From CAWGGS01 sp963822095 (GTDB lineage: Bacteria; Desulfobacterota; Desulfobulbia; Desulfobulbales; Desulfocapsaceae), in assembly GCA_963822095.1 (NCBI GenBank), contig CAWGGS010000011.1:1-64000 (forward strand): a stretch of DNA of 64,000 nucleotides, read 5' to 3'. Below, in pieces: positions 24,865-33,546 of the stretch. Both the position numbers and the translations under genes were made by a program. Under the pieces are notes generated by a model, which had not been told where the DNA came from, made no database searches, and worked only from the letters and a program-made list of their open reading frames with translations. Numbering within the stretch: the stretch's first letter is position 1; every line of letters starts with the position of its first letter.

Positions 24865-24987
24865 TCCCTGCAAAAAGCAATGTTAAGACAAGGGGCCGAA
24901 ACAAAGCCTGCGTGCGTGCAAATCTCCGCAACACCCTATTTCCCGAGGGACATGGTTTACAGTTTCAGCCCAACGACTTTTTTCGGG

Positions 24988-25224
24988 TTCATCCGAATAA
25001 AGCATACTTTTGTAAAGCTGAAAGTAACAATTCGCCAGAGTTCATCGCTTCCGGCTGGTATACATACCACGCCTGACAGACAGACCGTCCCTGGCCTGCT
25101 GTCAGGTGCGGACGTCCTGTCCGCCCCCCTCCGGGCCTTGTGTGGTTTCCCGACGGGCCTCCGCGAGGCGTCCTCCAGAGATGTCCTCCACCTTCCGCGT
25201 TATGGATAAGTACTCTTAATCCGA
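24988..25224 (-). repeat. Dispersed element family 1, copy B (core inverted)
   Basis: The left end TTCATCCGAATAAAGCATACTTTTG is in the same orientation as in copies A and C, but the whole core (CGCCTGACAGACAGACCGTC..., GCGGAC-GTCCTGTCCGC, GGGCCTCCGCGAGGCG...) reads on the opposite strand. At the right end, GTTATGGATAAGTACTCTTAATCC is the inverted partner end. The surrounding region 24743-25308 has no gene. Confidence 0.7.
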
Positions 25225-25308
25225 AAGAACCCCATTTCTGTTTTTTAATAAAGGACGGTTACTGCTCCTTTGGGTCTGTTTCTATTCCCATTCATGCTGT
25301 TCATAGCT

Positions 25309-25785
25309 TTACTGAGTGAGCGCTTTTATCATGGGGGGAAGCAGGAAACCGATCAATATCAACGTCACGACCGGACGCAGTAAATTGACAGGTTTCATGT
25401 TCCCTTTCAAAATAGCTGTGGCGGCATGATTCACAGCCGAAAAAGTAAAGAACATCAACATTGCTGTAACAATAGTGGCATCCGCATAGCGCCCCCAATC
25501 CAGCACGTAGACAAGCAGGGCTGTGATGGCCGTGGCGGCATTGGCCAGACCCGATTGAATTTGATACGCACGATTAGGTTCGTAGCCGACCTTCTCGGAG
25601 GCCACTTCACCTAATATCAGGGATTCAAAGGCCACTGTTCCGGACATGAGCATTACTATAAATGGCCCCATAATATGAAATTGTGATATGGCGTCCTTGC
25701 CAAAATAGTTGGCAAAAAAAATGGCAAGTCCGATACCGGCCGGCCGTATCCACTCCATACTCAATGCCAGGCTTCTCTTCGTCAT
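25309..25785 (-). CDS. DUF6790-like integral membrane protein
   Basis: A 158-residue membrane protein with four hydrophobic helices: about residues 14-30, 38-57, 79-97 and 132-150, with a further weakly hydrophobic stretch near 104-120 (IVTAMLMFFTFSAVNHAATAIL). The EPNRAYQIQSGLANAATA segment with an internal His later (VNHAATAI) matches my recollection of the DUF6790 family; no function is known. A purine-rich stretch (GGGGGAAACAG) precedes the ATG. It is on the minus strand between two repeat-bearing intergenic regions; the neighbouring gene 110 bases upstream encodes a small exported protein. Confidence 0.65.
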   Translation of the reverse strand: MTKRSLALSMEWIRPAGIGLAIFFANYFGKDAISQFHIMGPFIVMLMSGTVAFESLILGEVASEKVGYEPNRAYQIQSGLANAATAITALLVYVLDWGRYADATIVTAMLMFFTFSAVNHAATAILKGNMKPVNLLRPVVTLILIGFLLPPMIKALTQ

Positions 25786-25894
25786 TCTGACTGTTTCCCC
25801 CGATAATGGTTGCCCTCAAACTTAAAAATTACCAGTCGCACCCAGTATATTTTATTGTTGGAATGATTTTGTAATTCTGTAAATTTCAACCGTA

Positions 25895-26287
25895 TTATCT
25901 TATCTTGTAGTATGAAAATTCGAGTTTGCCATTCCAGTAGCTTTCGTACTTATCATCTCCAATTTTATATACGTCATAACACCTTTCTTTTCCTTCGAAT
26001 GATTTCTTCCACGTAACGCACGTTTGATCACCTTCGAATCTGTGGGTCCCTGTGTCTGTTCCGGATTTGACACCATTGTTCCAGTAAAGTTCACGAGTAC
26101 CGTTTTGATATGCAACAACCATAAAACTAAATCCAAGGCCAGGTTCCTTAGAGACTCCAGCAAGGACTTCGTATCCTAAAATTCTAGCGGCTAATTCAGC
26201 ACCGGTTAGCTTGGTTTTTCCTTTTGCTTCTGCGGAAACCGCAACAGTTAAGAGAAGTACACACACAAATAGTTTGCGGTAAATCAT
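25895..26287 (-). CDS. Small exported protein, DUF995-like
   Basis: A 130-residue protein with a signal peptide (MIYRKLFVCVLLLTVAVSAEA) and a mature part beginning KLTGAELAARILGYEV. The later TGTHRFEGDQTCVTWKKSF and ERCYDVYK segments form a small beta-rich domain with two cysteines that could make a disulfide. This pattern resembles DUF995 periplasmic proteins. The GGGAGG ribosome site is a few bases upstream of the ATG. The function is unknown; it is probably periplasmic. Confidence 0.65.
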   Translation of the reverse strand: MIYRKLFVCVLLLTVAVSAEAKGKTKLTGAELAARILGYEVLAGVSKEPGLGFSFMVVAYQNGTRELYWNNGVKSGTDTGTHRFEGDQTCVTWKKSFEGKERCYDVYKIGDDKYESYWNGKLEFSYYKIR

Positions 26288-26831
26288 CTGCTAACCTCCC
26301 TGGTCGCTGTTCGTTACGTTATGTTGTGGCATAGCTTTTCTAATCAGCCGTGCGGTTTTTTGCGTCGGCGAAATGAGCATTGGCGGCAATAGGCGATAAT
26401 TGATATAGTGGCATGGATATGAACCAGGTACAAGCTAATAATTGAAATTAATGAGGCCCCATGATCACGGCCAGGCCAAGCCAAAAAAACAGGAAAATAA
26501 TTCCAAAATCACCAAGGGGTCACGACGGAAGAAAAAATCAAAGCCCATCCGGCTTTAGTGTACTTTATCTATAACGGGCAAGGTGGAGGGCCTTGCTGGA
26601 GGACGCCTCGGGGCGGCCCGAAGGGGTGCCATATCAGGCCCGGAGGGGTGCGGACAGGACGTCCGCACCTGACAGCAAGCCACGGACCGCCTGTCTGTCA
26701 GCCGTGGTATACCGGCGATGAGGCCGCAGAGTAGCGTCTAGAAGCGATGACATTCGCCGGAAACAGTTTCAGAATGCGTAGGATATTGAAGCCCCTATTA
26801 TTTCCCTACTATTCCTTACGAAAGAGTTATC
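26288..26831. other. Intergenic region with repeat, no gene
   Basis: 544 bases, about 40 percent of which is family 1 copy C. No frame with start signals was found in the rest. Confidence 0.5.
26545..26762 (+). repeat. Dispersed element family 1, copy C
   Basis: Left end CATCCGGCTTTAGTGTACTTTATCTATAACGG, then GAGGACGCCTCGGGGCGG, a perfect GCGGAC-AGGAC-GTCCGC hairpin and CTGACAG...CTGTCAG. It is in the same orientation as copy A. The right inverted end is poorly conserved, suggesting decay. Confidence 0.68.
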
Positions 26832-27686
26832 TCATTGTGCGAATGTATACCGTATGTTTGTGACGCGACCACGCCAGTATGTCTTTCGCCCTTCTGGGAG
26901 AATCCATGCCACCTCTCCTTCGAGTGGAACGCGCATTCCTGCACGTATTTCGTAATTGCTCCACCGACCTTCCCACTGTGTTGGTATCACCTTATCCCCG
27001 ACCATCCTCGGGCGCTCTGCACGAACAGATTCGATGAGGTTGTCCTTATTGAAACGAAGCAAGATCGTCACTGTGGTTTCGCCGTCCGTTAATGTAGCCC
27101 TGGCAGAAGTGTCATCCACTGCTTCAAACCACACTCCCTGATTTTGTAGTAACGCTGTCGGATACCAGGCAGCTTCGGCCAAAAAACGCATCAACTCACC
27201 CTGCGCCGCCTCGGCTGTGCCACGTTGGCTCGCAAGTGTAACCACGCCAAAAAGCGACGCATGAAGAATACCTTCACCTGCGATATAGGCATCATGTACA
27301 TTTACAGCCAAAAGAGGCGTCATTTGGATTCGAGCATCCCAATCAAATCCAGGTCGGTGGGTAATGACCCGTTGGGTCGCGGTAAATGGCTTCCACTGAT
27401 CATCGGTTTCGCCCATATTAAAGGTGCCGCTTTGGTTCATAGTAAGCGCCGAAACAATTGCTTGACCATCTTTAAGTACAGAGCGAAAGTAATGTTGCAC
27501 AGGTGCTGGTAGACCACTTAATTCTTTGGAGTCATATCTCGTGGTCTTAATTGGAAGACGTGCCTCTTGTAAATCGGTATGCATCTTTTGAGTAGCAGAG
27601 CGCCAGCGATTAAAGCCATATACTAGAACGGCAACTGTAATTGCAGTCAGTCCAAGGATTACGTATAGGATTATCTTCCACCACAT
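26832..27686 (-). CDS. DUF6544/DUF6920-like membrane-anchored protein
   Basis: A 284-residue protein with one N-terminal transmembrane helix (WWKIILYVILGLTAITVAVL) and a large outside domain. Family-like pieces are LPAPVQHYFRSVL, RPGFDWDARIQM, FLAEAAWYPTALLQNQGV and GMRVPLEGEVAW. Proteins of this type are found with no known function. The start at 27686 has AGGAGG just before it; an in-frame start at 27719 would add 11 residues before the helix. Seems monocistronic. I know the family only from general recall, so the DUF number is less certain than the topology. Confidence 0.68.
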   Translation of the reverse strand: MWWKIILYVILGLTAITVAVLVYGFNRWRSATQKMHTDLQEARLPIKTTRYDSKELSGLPAPVQHYFRSVLKDGQAIVSALTMNQSGTFNMGETDDQWKPFTATQRVITHRPGFDWDARIQMTPLLAVNVHDAYIAGEGILHASLFGVVTLASQRGTAEAAQGELMRFLAEAAWYPTALLQNQGVWFEAVDDTSARATLTDGETTVTILLRFNKDNLIESVRAERPRMVGDKVIPTQWEGRWSNYEIRAGMRVPLEGEVAWILPEGRKTYWRGRVTNIRYTFAQ

Positions 27687-27872
27687 ATTGCTCCTCCTCT
27701 CCAATATAACCAAGAGCATTTTATCATTTGTTCCGCCCCAGATGCCGATAGAAAGAGCTGGATGATTGATAAAATTTTGTTGTCAGAGCCTGTTTATTCC
27801 GTTAGGAATGAAGGGGAAAGAGGCTTTCCCTCTCTGGTCCTGAACTTCAACCCCTTATAATAGAGGACACCA

Positions 27873-28709
27873 ATGACGACACGATTGACCATACTCTGCG
27901 AAAATTCAACCGGCGTTCCTTTCGGGGTCATCGGGGAACACGGTTTTGCCTGTTATGTCGAGACTGCAGCCGGTAACTACCTCTTCGATACCGGCCAGGG
28001 GTTCGGCATCGTACAAAATGCCCTCGCCTTAAATAAGGACCTGCGCAACATCGCTGCCGTCATGCTCAGCCACGGCCATTATGACCACACCGGCGGCCTG
28101 CCGGCCGTCCTGAACCTCACCGGAGAAATCGACGTCTACGGTCATCCGGAAATCTTTACCGAACGCCTCTGGTCGTCGGGAGGCCGGACCCGCTTCGTGG
28201 GCATCCCTTTTCGCCGCAAGTATCTGGAATCACTGGGAGCTCAGTTCAAACTTAGTAGTGAATTCACCGAGATCGGCCCCGGTGTCTTTCTGACCGGGGA
28301 GATCCCCCGGCACAACGCCTTCGAGACGGGCGATCCCAATATGACCGCGATCCTCCCCGATGGAACAAGAGACCACCCCGATCCCTTGAGAGACGATCTC
28401 TCGCTGATCGTCGACACTTCCAAAGGACTGATCCTGGTTCTCGGCTGTGCCCATGCCGGCATGATCAACATCATTGAGCACACCTTGAAAAAGACGGGAC
28501 GCGATCGCATTCATGCCCTTATCGGAGGGACTCACCTCGGCTTCTCAAGCGACGAACAGTTTCAAGAGACATTGCAGGTGATCGACCGTTATCAGATTGA
28601 GCACATCGGCGTCTCCCACTGCACCGGTCTACCCCGGGCGTCAATGCTGCATGCCAAACTGGGGTCCAGGTTTTTCTTCGGAAACGTCGGCGCCACTCTG
28701 GAGGCCTGA
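27873..28709 (+). CDS. MBL fold metallo-hydrolase, MptA/RFAP-synthase-like subgroup
   Basis: A 278-residue metallo-beta-lactamase fold protein. The metal motif SHGHYDHTGG (HxHxDH) is at about residues 66-75, and the later ligands are in GCAHAGMINIIEHT and GVSHCTGL. The N-terminal CENSTGVPFGVIGEHGFACYVE and GGTHLGF mark the subgroup (COG1237) related to the archaeal beta-ribofuranosylaminobenzene phosphate synthase-like proteins, found widely in anaerobes; the exact reaction is unsettled. It starts 21 bases after TATAATAG, and its neighbour at 28744 is convergent with 34 bases between stops. Confidence 0.85.
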   Translation: MTTRLTILCENSTGVPFGVIGEHGFACYVETAAGNYLFDTGQGFGIVQNALALNKDLRNIAAVMLSHGHYDHTGGLPAVLNLTGEIDVYGHPEIFTERLWSSGGRTRFVGIPFRRKYLESLGAQFKLSSEFTEIGPGVFLTGEIPRHNAFETGDPNMTAILPDGTRDHPDPLRDDLSLIVDTSKGLILVLGCAHAGMINIIEHTLKKTGRDRIHALIGGTHLGFSSDEQFQETLQVIDRYQIEHIGVSHCTGLPRASMLHAKLGSRFFFGNVGATLEA

Positions 28710-28743
28710 GACAACCGGGGCAGGTCAGATCATCTCTTCCCCC

Positions 28744-31581
28744 TTATGCTTTTTGGGCAATCGGCTCGCTGGCCGCATCCACCAGGTAGAGGATAGAGCG
28801 GTAGGGAATGCCGCCGTGCACGGAGAGGCCGACCTCGCAGGTCTTGCTGGTGGAATAGCCCGCCTCGCAGGTACAGACATGGTCGCGCAGGTCCTTTAAG
28901 GCCGAGGCGTTGAGTTCTGGGAAGTTGAAACCGCGATCCCCGGCAAACCCGCAGCAATAGATATCTTCCGGCCAAATCACCTCCCTGGCGCAAAGCCTTG
29001 CCAGCTCAAGCAGCTTGTTTTCCAGTCCCATTTTGCGCGTCGAGCAGGTCGGATGCACCGCCACCTTGATGTCCAGCTGTTTAAACTTCAACCTCTCCAT
29101 CAGATAGGTGAGAACGAACTCGATGGGCTCAAAAAGCAGCAATCGCTCATCCAGCGTCTCCCGCATTCGCCTGAGACAGGGACTTGTGTCGCAAAGTATC
29201 GGAATGCGCCCTTGATTGGAGGCAGCCAAGAGCGCAGCAGACAACTCCCGCGACTTGCGATCGGCCTGGGCCATGAAGCCCTTACTCTCAAAGGCCTGTC
29301 CGCAACAAAGCGCATCCAGACCGGCTGGATAGATGATCTCATAGCCGGCCTTCCTTAAAAGTGAACCGGTCTTCTCCGGCAGGGGAATTCGTTCAAGATC
29401 GCGCCGAGACGGGCCGCCCATGGCTCGAGCTGCGCAACTGGGGAAATAGACCATTTTAAGGGAGGTGTCGGACATGACCGCAGACGGGACAATCTTCGCA
29501 GCAGCGGTAGGCATCTCCCTGTTCCAGAGCGGCAGTTTATTAAGGCTTGCCGTTCGGGCCGTCCGAGAGGCGACCTCCATAAACGGGGTGCCGGTCTTGG
29601 CATGTACCTTATCGACAATATTCAAGGTGGTGCCGATGCTTCGCGCCACCTTGTCGAAATGGCCGGCCGTCCAGTCGGCCACGATATTTCCCAGCCTGCC
29701 GTGCGCCTCTTCTCGCAGGGCCTTGACCATCTTGCCGGTATCGATACCCACCGGGCAGCGGGTGGAACAGAGACTGTCGGCGGCGCAGGTATCCTTACCG
29801 GGATATTGATAGGCCTTGACCAGCCTTTTGACGCTGCCGGGGTCGTCGTTTGCCGCCATCTTTCTGCTGATCTCCCGCCGACCGACAATGCGCTGGCGGG
29901 GAGTAAATGTCAGGTCTTTGGACGGGCAGACCGGTTCACAGAAGCCGCATTCGATGCATTTGTCCACAATCTCGTGGGTTGCAGGTAACGGCTTCAGATT
30001 CTTGATATGGGCTTCGGCATCATCATTTAATATCACTCCAGGGTTTAAAAGGTTCTGCGGATCGAATATTGTTTTTATCTCCCGCATCAAGGCAAAGGCC
30101 GCCTCTCCCCATTCTTTCTCGACGAAGGGAGCCATATTGCGGCCGGTCCCGTGTTCCGCTTTAAGTGACCCGTCGTATTTTTCCACCACCAGTTTGACGA
30201 CATCGGCCATGAAATCCCGGTACCTGATCACCTCGGAGGCTATGGAAAAATCCTGGGTAAAAACAAAATGGAGATTACCGGCAAAGGCATGCCCGAAGAT
30301 TATTGCCTCATCGTAATGGTATTTTCTAAACAACTCCTGAAGATCGAGTGCGGCATCGGCCAGACACTCGCCGGGAAAGGCCACATCCTCAATAATAACC
30401 GTGGTTCCGGTCCTGCGTACCGCACCCACCGCGGGAAAGAGCCCTTTGCGTATTTTCCATAAGGCATTGTATTCATCGGGAACATCTGTGAAATAGATGG
30501 GACGCACCGTCGGCAAATCCTTTAGAGCTTCGACGATCCGACTGATCTGGCCGGCAAGCATGTTTTCCGTCTTGGCCCTGGTCTCCACCAAGAGCGCGGT
30601 AACCGTTCCTCCTAGTTCCTGTAAAGAGTCCGGCATGCCAGGCTTGCCCTGAACCGAACGCAGACCGGCTCGATCAATCAGTTCGGCCGCTGCGACCGGC
30701 TGTTTCTGCAGGAGAGGAATAGCTTGACAGGCGGTTTTCACATCGGGGTATAGAATCAGGGTACTGGCTTTGTGGGGATGCTCAACGACAGTGCGATAGA
30801 CGACCTCGGAAATAAAACCGAGCGTGCCCTCGCTGCCGATCATCAGATGAGTCATGATATCGAAGGGATCGTTATAATCGACCAAAGCATTGAGACTATA
30901 GCCGGTGGTATTCTTGATCTTGAATTTATACCGGATACGCTCGGCCAACACTTTATCGGCCATTACCCTTTTTTTCATCTGCGCAAGATTGTCCAGGATA
31001 TCGCCGTGGGTACGGGCAAATTCAGCCCTGCTTTTGTCATCGGCGGTATCGACCACGGTGCCGTCGGCAAGAACCAACCGCATGCTGTGAATAGTTTCAT
31101 AGCTGTTCTGGGTAACTCCGCAACACATTCCACTCGCATTGTTCGCCAGGATGCCACCGATCTTGGCCGTGTCGATGGAGGCGGGATCGGGGCCGATTTT
31201 ACGGCCGAATTCCGCCAGGATCGTGTTGGCGTGACTGCCGATGACACCCGGTTCCAGACGGATTTTCCGGGCTTTATCGAAAACGCGGTACCTCCGCCAG
31301 CCATACCCCAGCCGCACAAGAATGGAGTCGGTGATCGCCTGCCCGGAAAGGCTGGTACCTGCCGCCCGAAACGTTACAGGGAGTTTTAGCCCGTCGGCCT
31401 CCCGCAGGATCAACTGCACCTCTTTTTCGTTTTCCACATTAACGACAATCTTGGGAACCAATCTATAAAAGCCGGCATCGGTCCCATAGGTAATGGTCCT
31501 GAGCGGATCGGTGATAATATTGCTGGCAGGAATATGAGGGGTAATCCTCTTGCGAAATTCGGCATAAGCTTCAGGCAGCAT
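28744..31581 (-). CDS. FAD/FeS D-lactate dehydrogenase-type oxidoreductase (Dld-II like)
   Basis: A 945-residue three-part enzyme. Residues about 1-450 hold the PCMH FAD domain (GTSLSGQAITDSILV, ILANNASGMCCG) and the FAD-oxidase C domain. Next come two [4Fe-4S] motifs (CIECGFCEPVCP and CAADSLCSTRCP), and the rest is a CCG/HdrB-like domain (CCGQAFESKG, HPTCSTRKMG, CCGFAGDRGFNFPELN). This is the layout of the Dld-II D-lactate dehydrogenases of Shewanella and of sulfate reducers. 2-hydroxy acids such as D-lactate would feed electrons to quinone or another carrier. The start at 31581 has AGAGGT; the frame is open to 31695 but without signals. Confidence 0.88.
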   Translation of the reverse strand: MLPEAYAEFRKRITPHIPASNIITDPLRTITYGTDAGFYRLVPKIVVNVENEKEVQLILREADGLKLPVTFRAAGTSLSGQAITDSILVRLGYGWRRYRVFDKARKIRLEPGVIGSHANTILAEFGRKIGPDPASIDTAKIGGILANNASGMCCGVTQNSYETIHSMRLVLADGTVVDTADDKSRAEFARTHGDILDNLAQMKKRVMADKVLAERIRYKFKIKNTTGYSLNALVDYNDPFDIMTHLMIGSEGTLGFISEVVYRTVVEHPHKASTLILYPDVKTACQAIPLLQKQPVAAAELIDRAGLRSVQGKPGMPDSLQELGGTVTALLVETRAKTENMLAGQISRIVEALKDLPTVRPIYFTDVPDEYNALWKIRKGLFPAVGAVRRTGTTVIIEDVAFPGECLADAALDLQELFRKYHYDEAIIFGHAFAGNLHFVFTQDFSIASEVIRYRDFMADVVKLVVEKYDGSLKAEHGTGRNMAPFVEKEWGEAAFALMREIKTIFDPQNLLNPGVILNDDAEAHIKNLKPLPATHEIVDKCIECGFCEPVCPSKDLTFTPRQRIVGRREISRKMAANDDPGSVKRLVKAYQYPGKDTCAADSLCSTRCPVGIDTGKMVKALREEAHGRLGNIVADWTAGHFDKVARSIGTTLNIVDKVHAKTGTPFMEVASRTARTASLNKLPLWNREMPTAAAKIVPSAVMSDTSLKMVYFPSCAARAMGGPSRRDLERIPLPEKTGSLLRKAGYEIIYPAGLDALCCGQAFESKGFMAQADRKSRELSAALLAASNQGRIPILCDTSPCLRRMRETLDERLLLFEPIEFVLTYLMERLKFKQLDIKVAVHPTCSTRKMGLENKLLELARLCAREVIWPEDIYCCGFAGDRGFNFPELNASALKDLRDHVCTCEAGYSTSKTCEVGLSVHGGIPYRSILYLVDAASEPIAQKA

Positions 31582-31796
31582 GGGGCACCTCTTTTTAGGA
31601 ATATGTATGAGGTTAGTATATTCCACTGACTCTGTTTTTCCAGAAGAAAAACGACAACTCTTCAAAGAGTAACGTTTATGCCTGTTTTCTTGCAACTTAA
31701 AAAAATCAGAAGGCGCGATATAACAATACCTTGATGTTTATTTATCTCATAAAACCACGCGTAACCAACCACTTGTTAGTGTTTTAACTTTCACTA

Positions 31797-31812
31797 TTGA
31801 CATCATTGTCAA
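31797..31812 (+). promoter_or_regulatory. Perfect palindrome overlapping a -35-like box
   Basis: TTGACA-TCAT-TGTCAA. The first half is a consensus -35 hexamer, and TTTAGA follows 18 bases later as a weak -10. The palindrome could be a repressor site for the liv operon. Transcription would give a leader of about 290 bases. Confidence 0.4.
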
Positions 31813-32037
31813 GGTGGTTATTTAGAAAAGAATGGGTTTTTGATTTTTGTTCTATTTGTCAGCCTTATAAAAAGTTACTGGCCCAGGTGTCAGTCTTGTA
31901 GTGAGTCAATTTATCGCGTTCCCACTGCAATGCTCTAAAACTTTTACGAGGTCATTATATTTTCGCATCCTCAAATTGTATCAACAGATAGAATTTCGAA
32001 GAGTTGCTCCCCCCGCTTTAGGTGGGACATCTAACCG

Positions 32038-32082
32038 TACCGGAGATTTATCAGCTGGTTTGTAAAATCTCAATCTCCGGTA
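32038..32082 (+). promoter_or_regulatory. Leader hairpin before livK
   Basis: TACCGGAGATT (32038-32048) and AATCTCCGGTA (32072-32082) are perfectly complementary, with a 23-base loop. The stem ends 33 bases before the start codon and is followed by TTTT. It may be an attenuator or an mRNA-stability stem. Confidence 0.4.
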
Positions 32083-32114
32083 ACTTTTAATGCACATTAA
32101 AAGGAGGAAGTATT

Positions 32115-33341
32115 GTGAAAATCGTATTGAAAAATTTTTTCTACGGCTTTTTGACAATTGCCCTGATTACAGCTTTCGGGTCTTTTGCTCAAAATGCCCG
32201 GGCAGCAAAAGACAAGGTAATAAAGCTGGGATGTGCCATATCCTTCACCGGAGCAGAAAGCCGAACCGGAAAACTCTACCGGGATTCCTACGATATGGCT
32301 GTTAAACAGATCAACGAGAATGGTGGCGTAAAAGTAGGAAATCAAACCTACAAACTGAAAATCGTTTACTACGACGACAAAAGCGATCCGACTGAAAGCT
32401 CAAAACTCGTAGAAAAACTTATATCGGAAGATAAGGTAGATTTCCTCCTGGGCCCCTACTCCAGCGGCATCACCATTCCGAACAGCATTGTCGCGCAGCG
32501 TTACAAAGTCCCCATGATTGAAGGCGGTGGAGCTTCCGGGAAAATTTTCAGCCGCGGCAATAAGTATATCTTCGGTACTCTTCCACCCGCCGGACAGTAC
32601 TTCAAATCCACCTTGGAGATGCTGAAAACATTTAATCCCGCGCCGAAGACCATCGCCATTCTCTATTCGGACGACAAATTCGATATAAGTGTTGCCGAAG
32701 GGACCAAAAAACTGGCAGAGGAGATGGGCTTCAAGGTGGCCCTTTATGAAAAGTACGCAGAACATGCCACGGATTTCAACTCCATCCTGACAAAAATAAA
32801 GGCGGATAAAGCAGAGGCTGTCTTGGTCGCCGGTCATACCGAAGAATCGCTCAATTTCACCCAACAGGCCAAAGAGCTTAATGTCAGCCCGAAGTTCATC
32901 AGTATGACAGTCGGCCCCTCCGAGGCGGATTTCCGCAAATCCCTGGGGAAAAATGCTGAATACATCTGTGGTGTCGCCAGCTGGTCCACCCAGATGAATT
33001 TCAACGGGTACCTGTTCAAAGACACCCGGGATTTCGTCAAGATGTTCAAGGCAGAATACAAATACGATCCGGATTATCACAATGCCTCGGCCATCGCCGA
33101 TGTTGCTATCTTTAAAAACGCCATTGAACAGGCAGGCTCTCTGGACAAGGAAAAAGTCAGGGACGCCATTGCCGCAACCAAACTGGGCACGATTTACGGT
33201 AATGTCGAATTCAGTTCCAATGGCCAGATCAAGGGTACCAGCGTTGTATTACAGATTCTGGGCGGCGAAATATATCAGGTGTATCCCAACGGCTCAAAAA
33301 AACCCGTCTATCCTTTCCCCAGCTGGGATATGAGAAAATAG
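32115..33341 (+). CDS. livK: Branched-chain/hydrophobic amino-acid ABC transporter, binding protein
   Basis: A 408-residue periplasmic binding protein of the Leu/Ile/Val family (type I fold). The signal peptide (MKIVLKNFFYGFLTIALIT... to RA-AKD) is clear. IKLGCAISFTGAESRTGKLY is the usual N-terminal strand, and YDDKSDPTESSKLVEKLI, FLLGPYSSGITI and PMIEGGGASGKIF line the ligand cleft. GTG start with AAGGAGGAAG before it. Five genes in LivKHMGF order make a full transporter. The specificity could be leucine-type, aromatic amino acids or short acids such as urea or amides; the cleft cannot be decided by eye. Confidence 0.88.
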   Translation: MKIVLKNFFYGFLTIALITAFGSFAQNARAAKDKVIKLGCAISFTGAESRTGKLYRDSYDMAVKQINENGGVKVGNQTYKLKIVYYDDKSDPTESSKLVEKLISEDKVDFLLGPYSSGITIPNSIVAQRYKVPMIEGGGASGKIFSRGNKYIFGTLPPAGQYFKSTLEMLKTFNPAPKTIAILYSDDKFDISVAEGTKKLAEEMGFKVALYEKYAEHATDFNSILTKIKADKAEAVLVAGHTEESLNFTQQAKELNVSPKFISMTVGPSEADFRKSLGKNAEYICGVASWSTQMNFNGYLFKDTRDFVKMFKAEYKYDPDYHNASAIADVAIFKNAIEQAGSLDKEKVRDAIAATKLGTIYGNVEFSSNGQIKGTSVVLQILGGEIYQVYPNGSKKPVYPFPSWDMRK

Positions 33342-33378
33342 TGGGATTTTATCGCCCTTTCATTTAATACACAATACA

Positions 33379-33420
33379 GTTGCAGGAGGGAAGAGCAACA
33401 CATCTCCCCCCTCCTGCAAC
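33379..33420 (+). promoter_or_regulatory. Intercistronic hairpin between livK and livH
   Basis: GTTGCAGGAGGG (33379-33390) is perfectly complementary to CCCTCCTGCAAC (33409-33420). There is no U-tract. Hairpins after binding-protein genes often protect that mRNA segment or reduce read-through to the permeases, giving excess binding protein. Confidence 0.6.
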
Positions 33421-33546
33421 TGGGATTTCTAATACGAAAAAAGGCATGGCGGGGACATCTGTCCGTTGTTGCACAAGCAAGATAGCACTTTTTGAAAAAC
33501 CCGCCGGATTCTCATGAATAAAAGGCCCTGCTGAAGGATTTTATCA

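Larger units (their letters stand above)
31582..32114. other. Intergenic leader region of the liv operon
   Basis: 533 AT-rich bases between divergent genes. No gene. It contains a perfect palindrome and a hairpin, listed separately, which are candidates for control of the livKHMGF operon. Confidence 0.5.

Noticed and set aside
23151..26762. Possible CRISPR array from recurrent repeats
   Set aside because: The repeats are about 220-260 bp, widely spaced by genes, in mixed orientation, and no cas genes are present.
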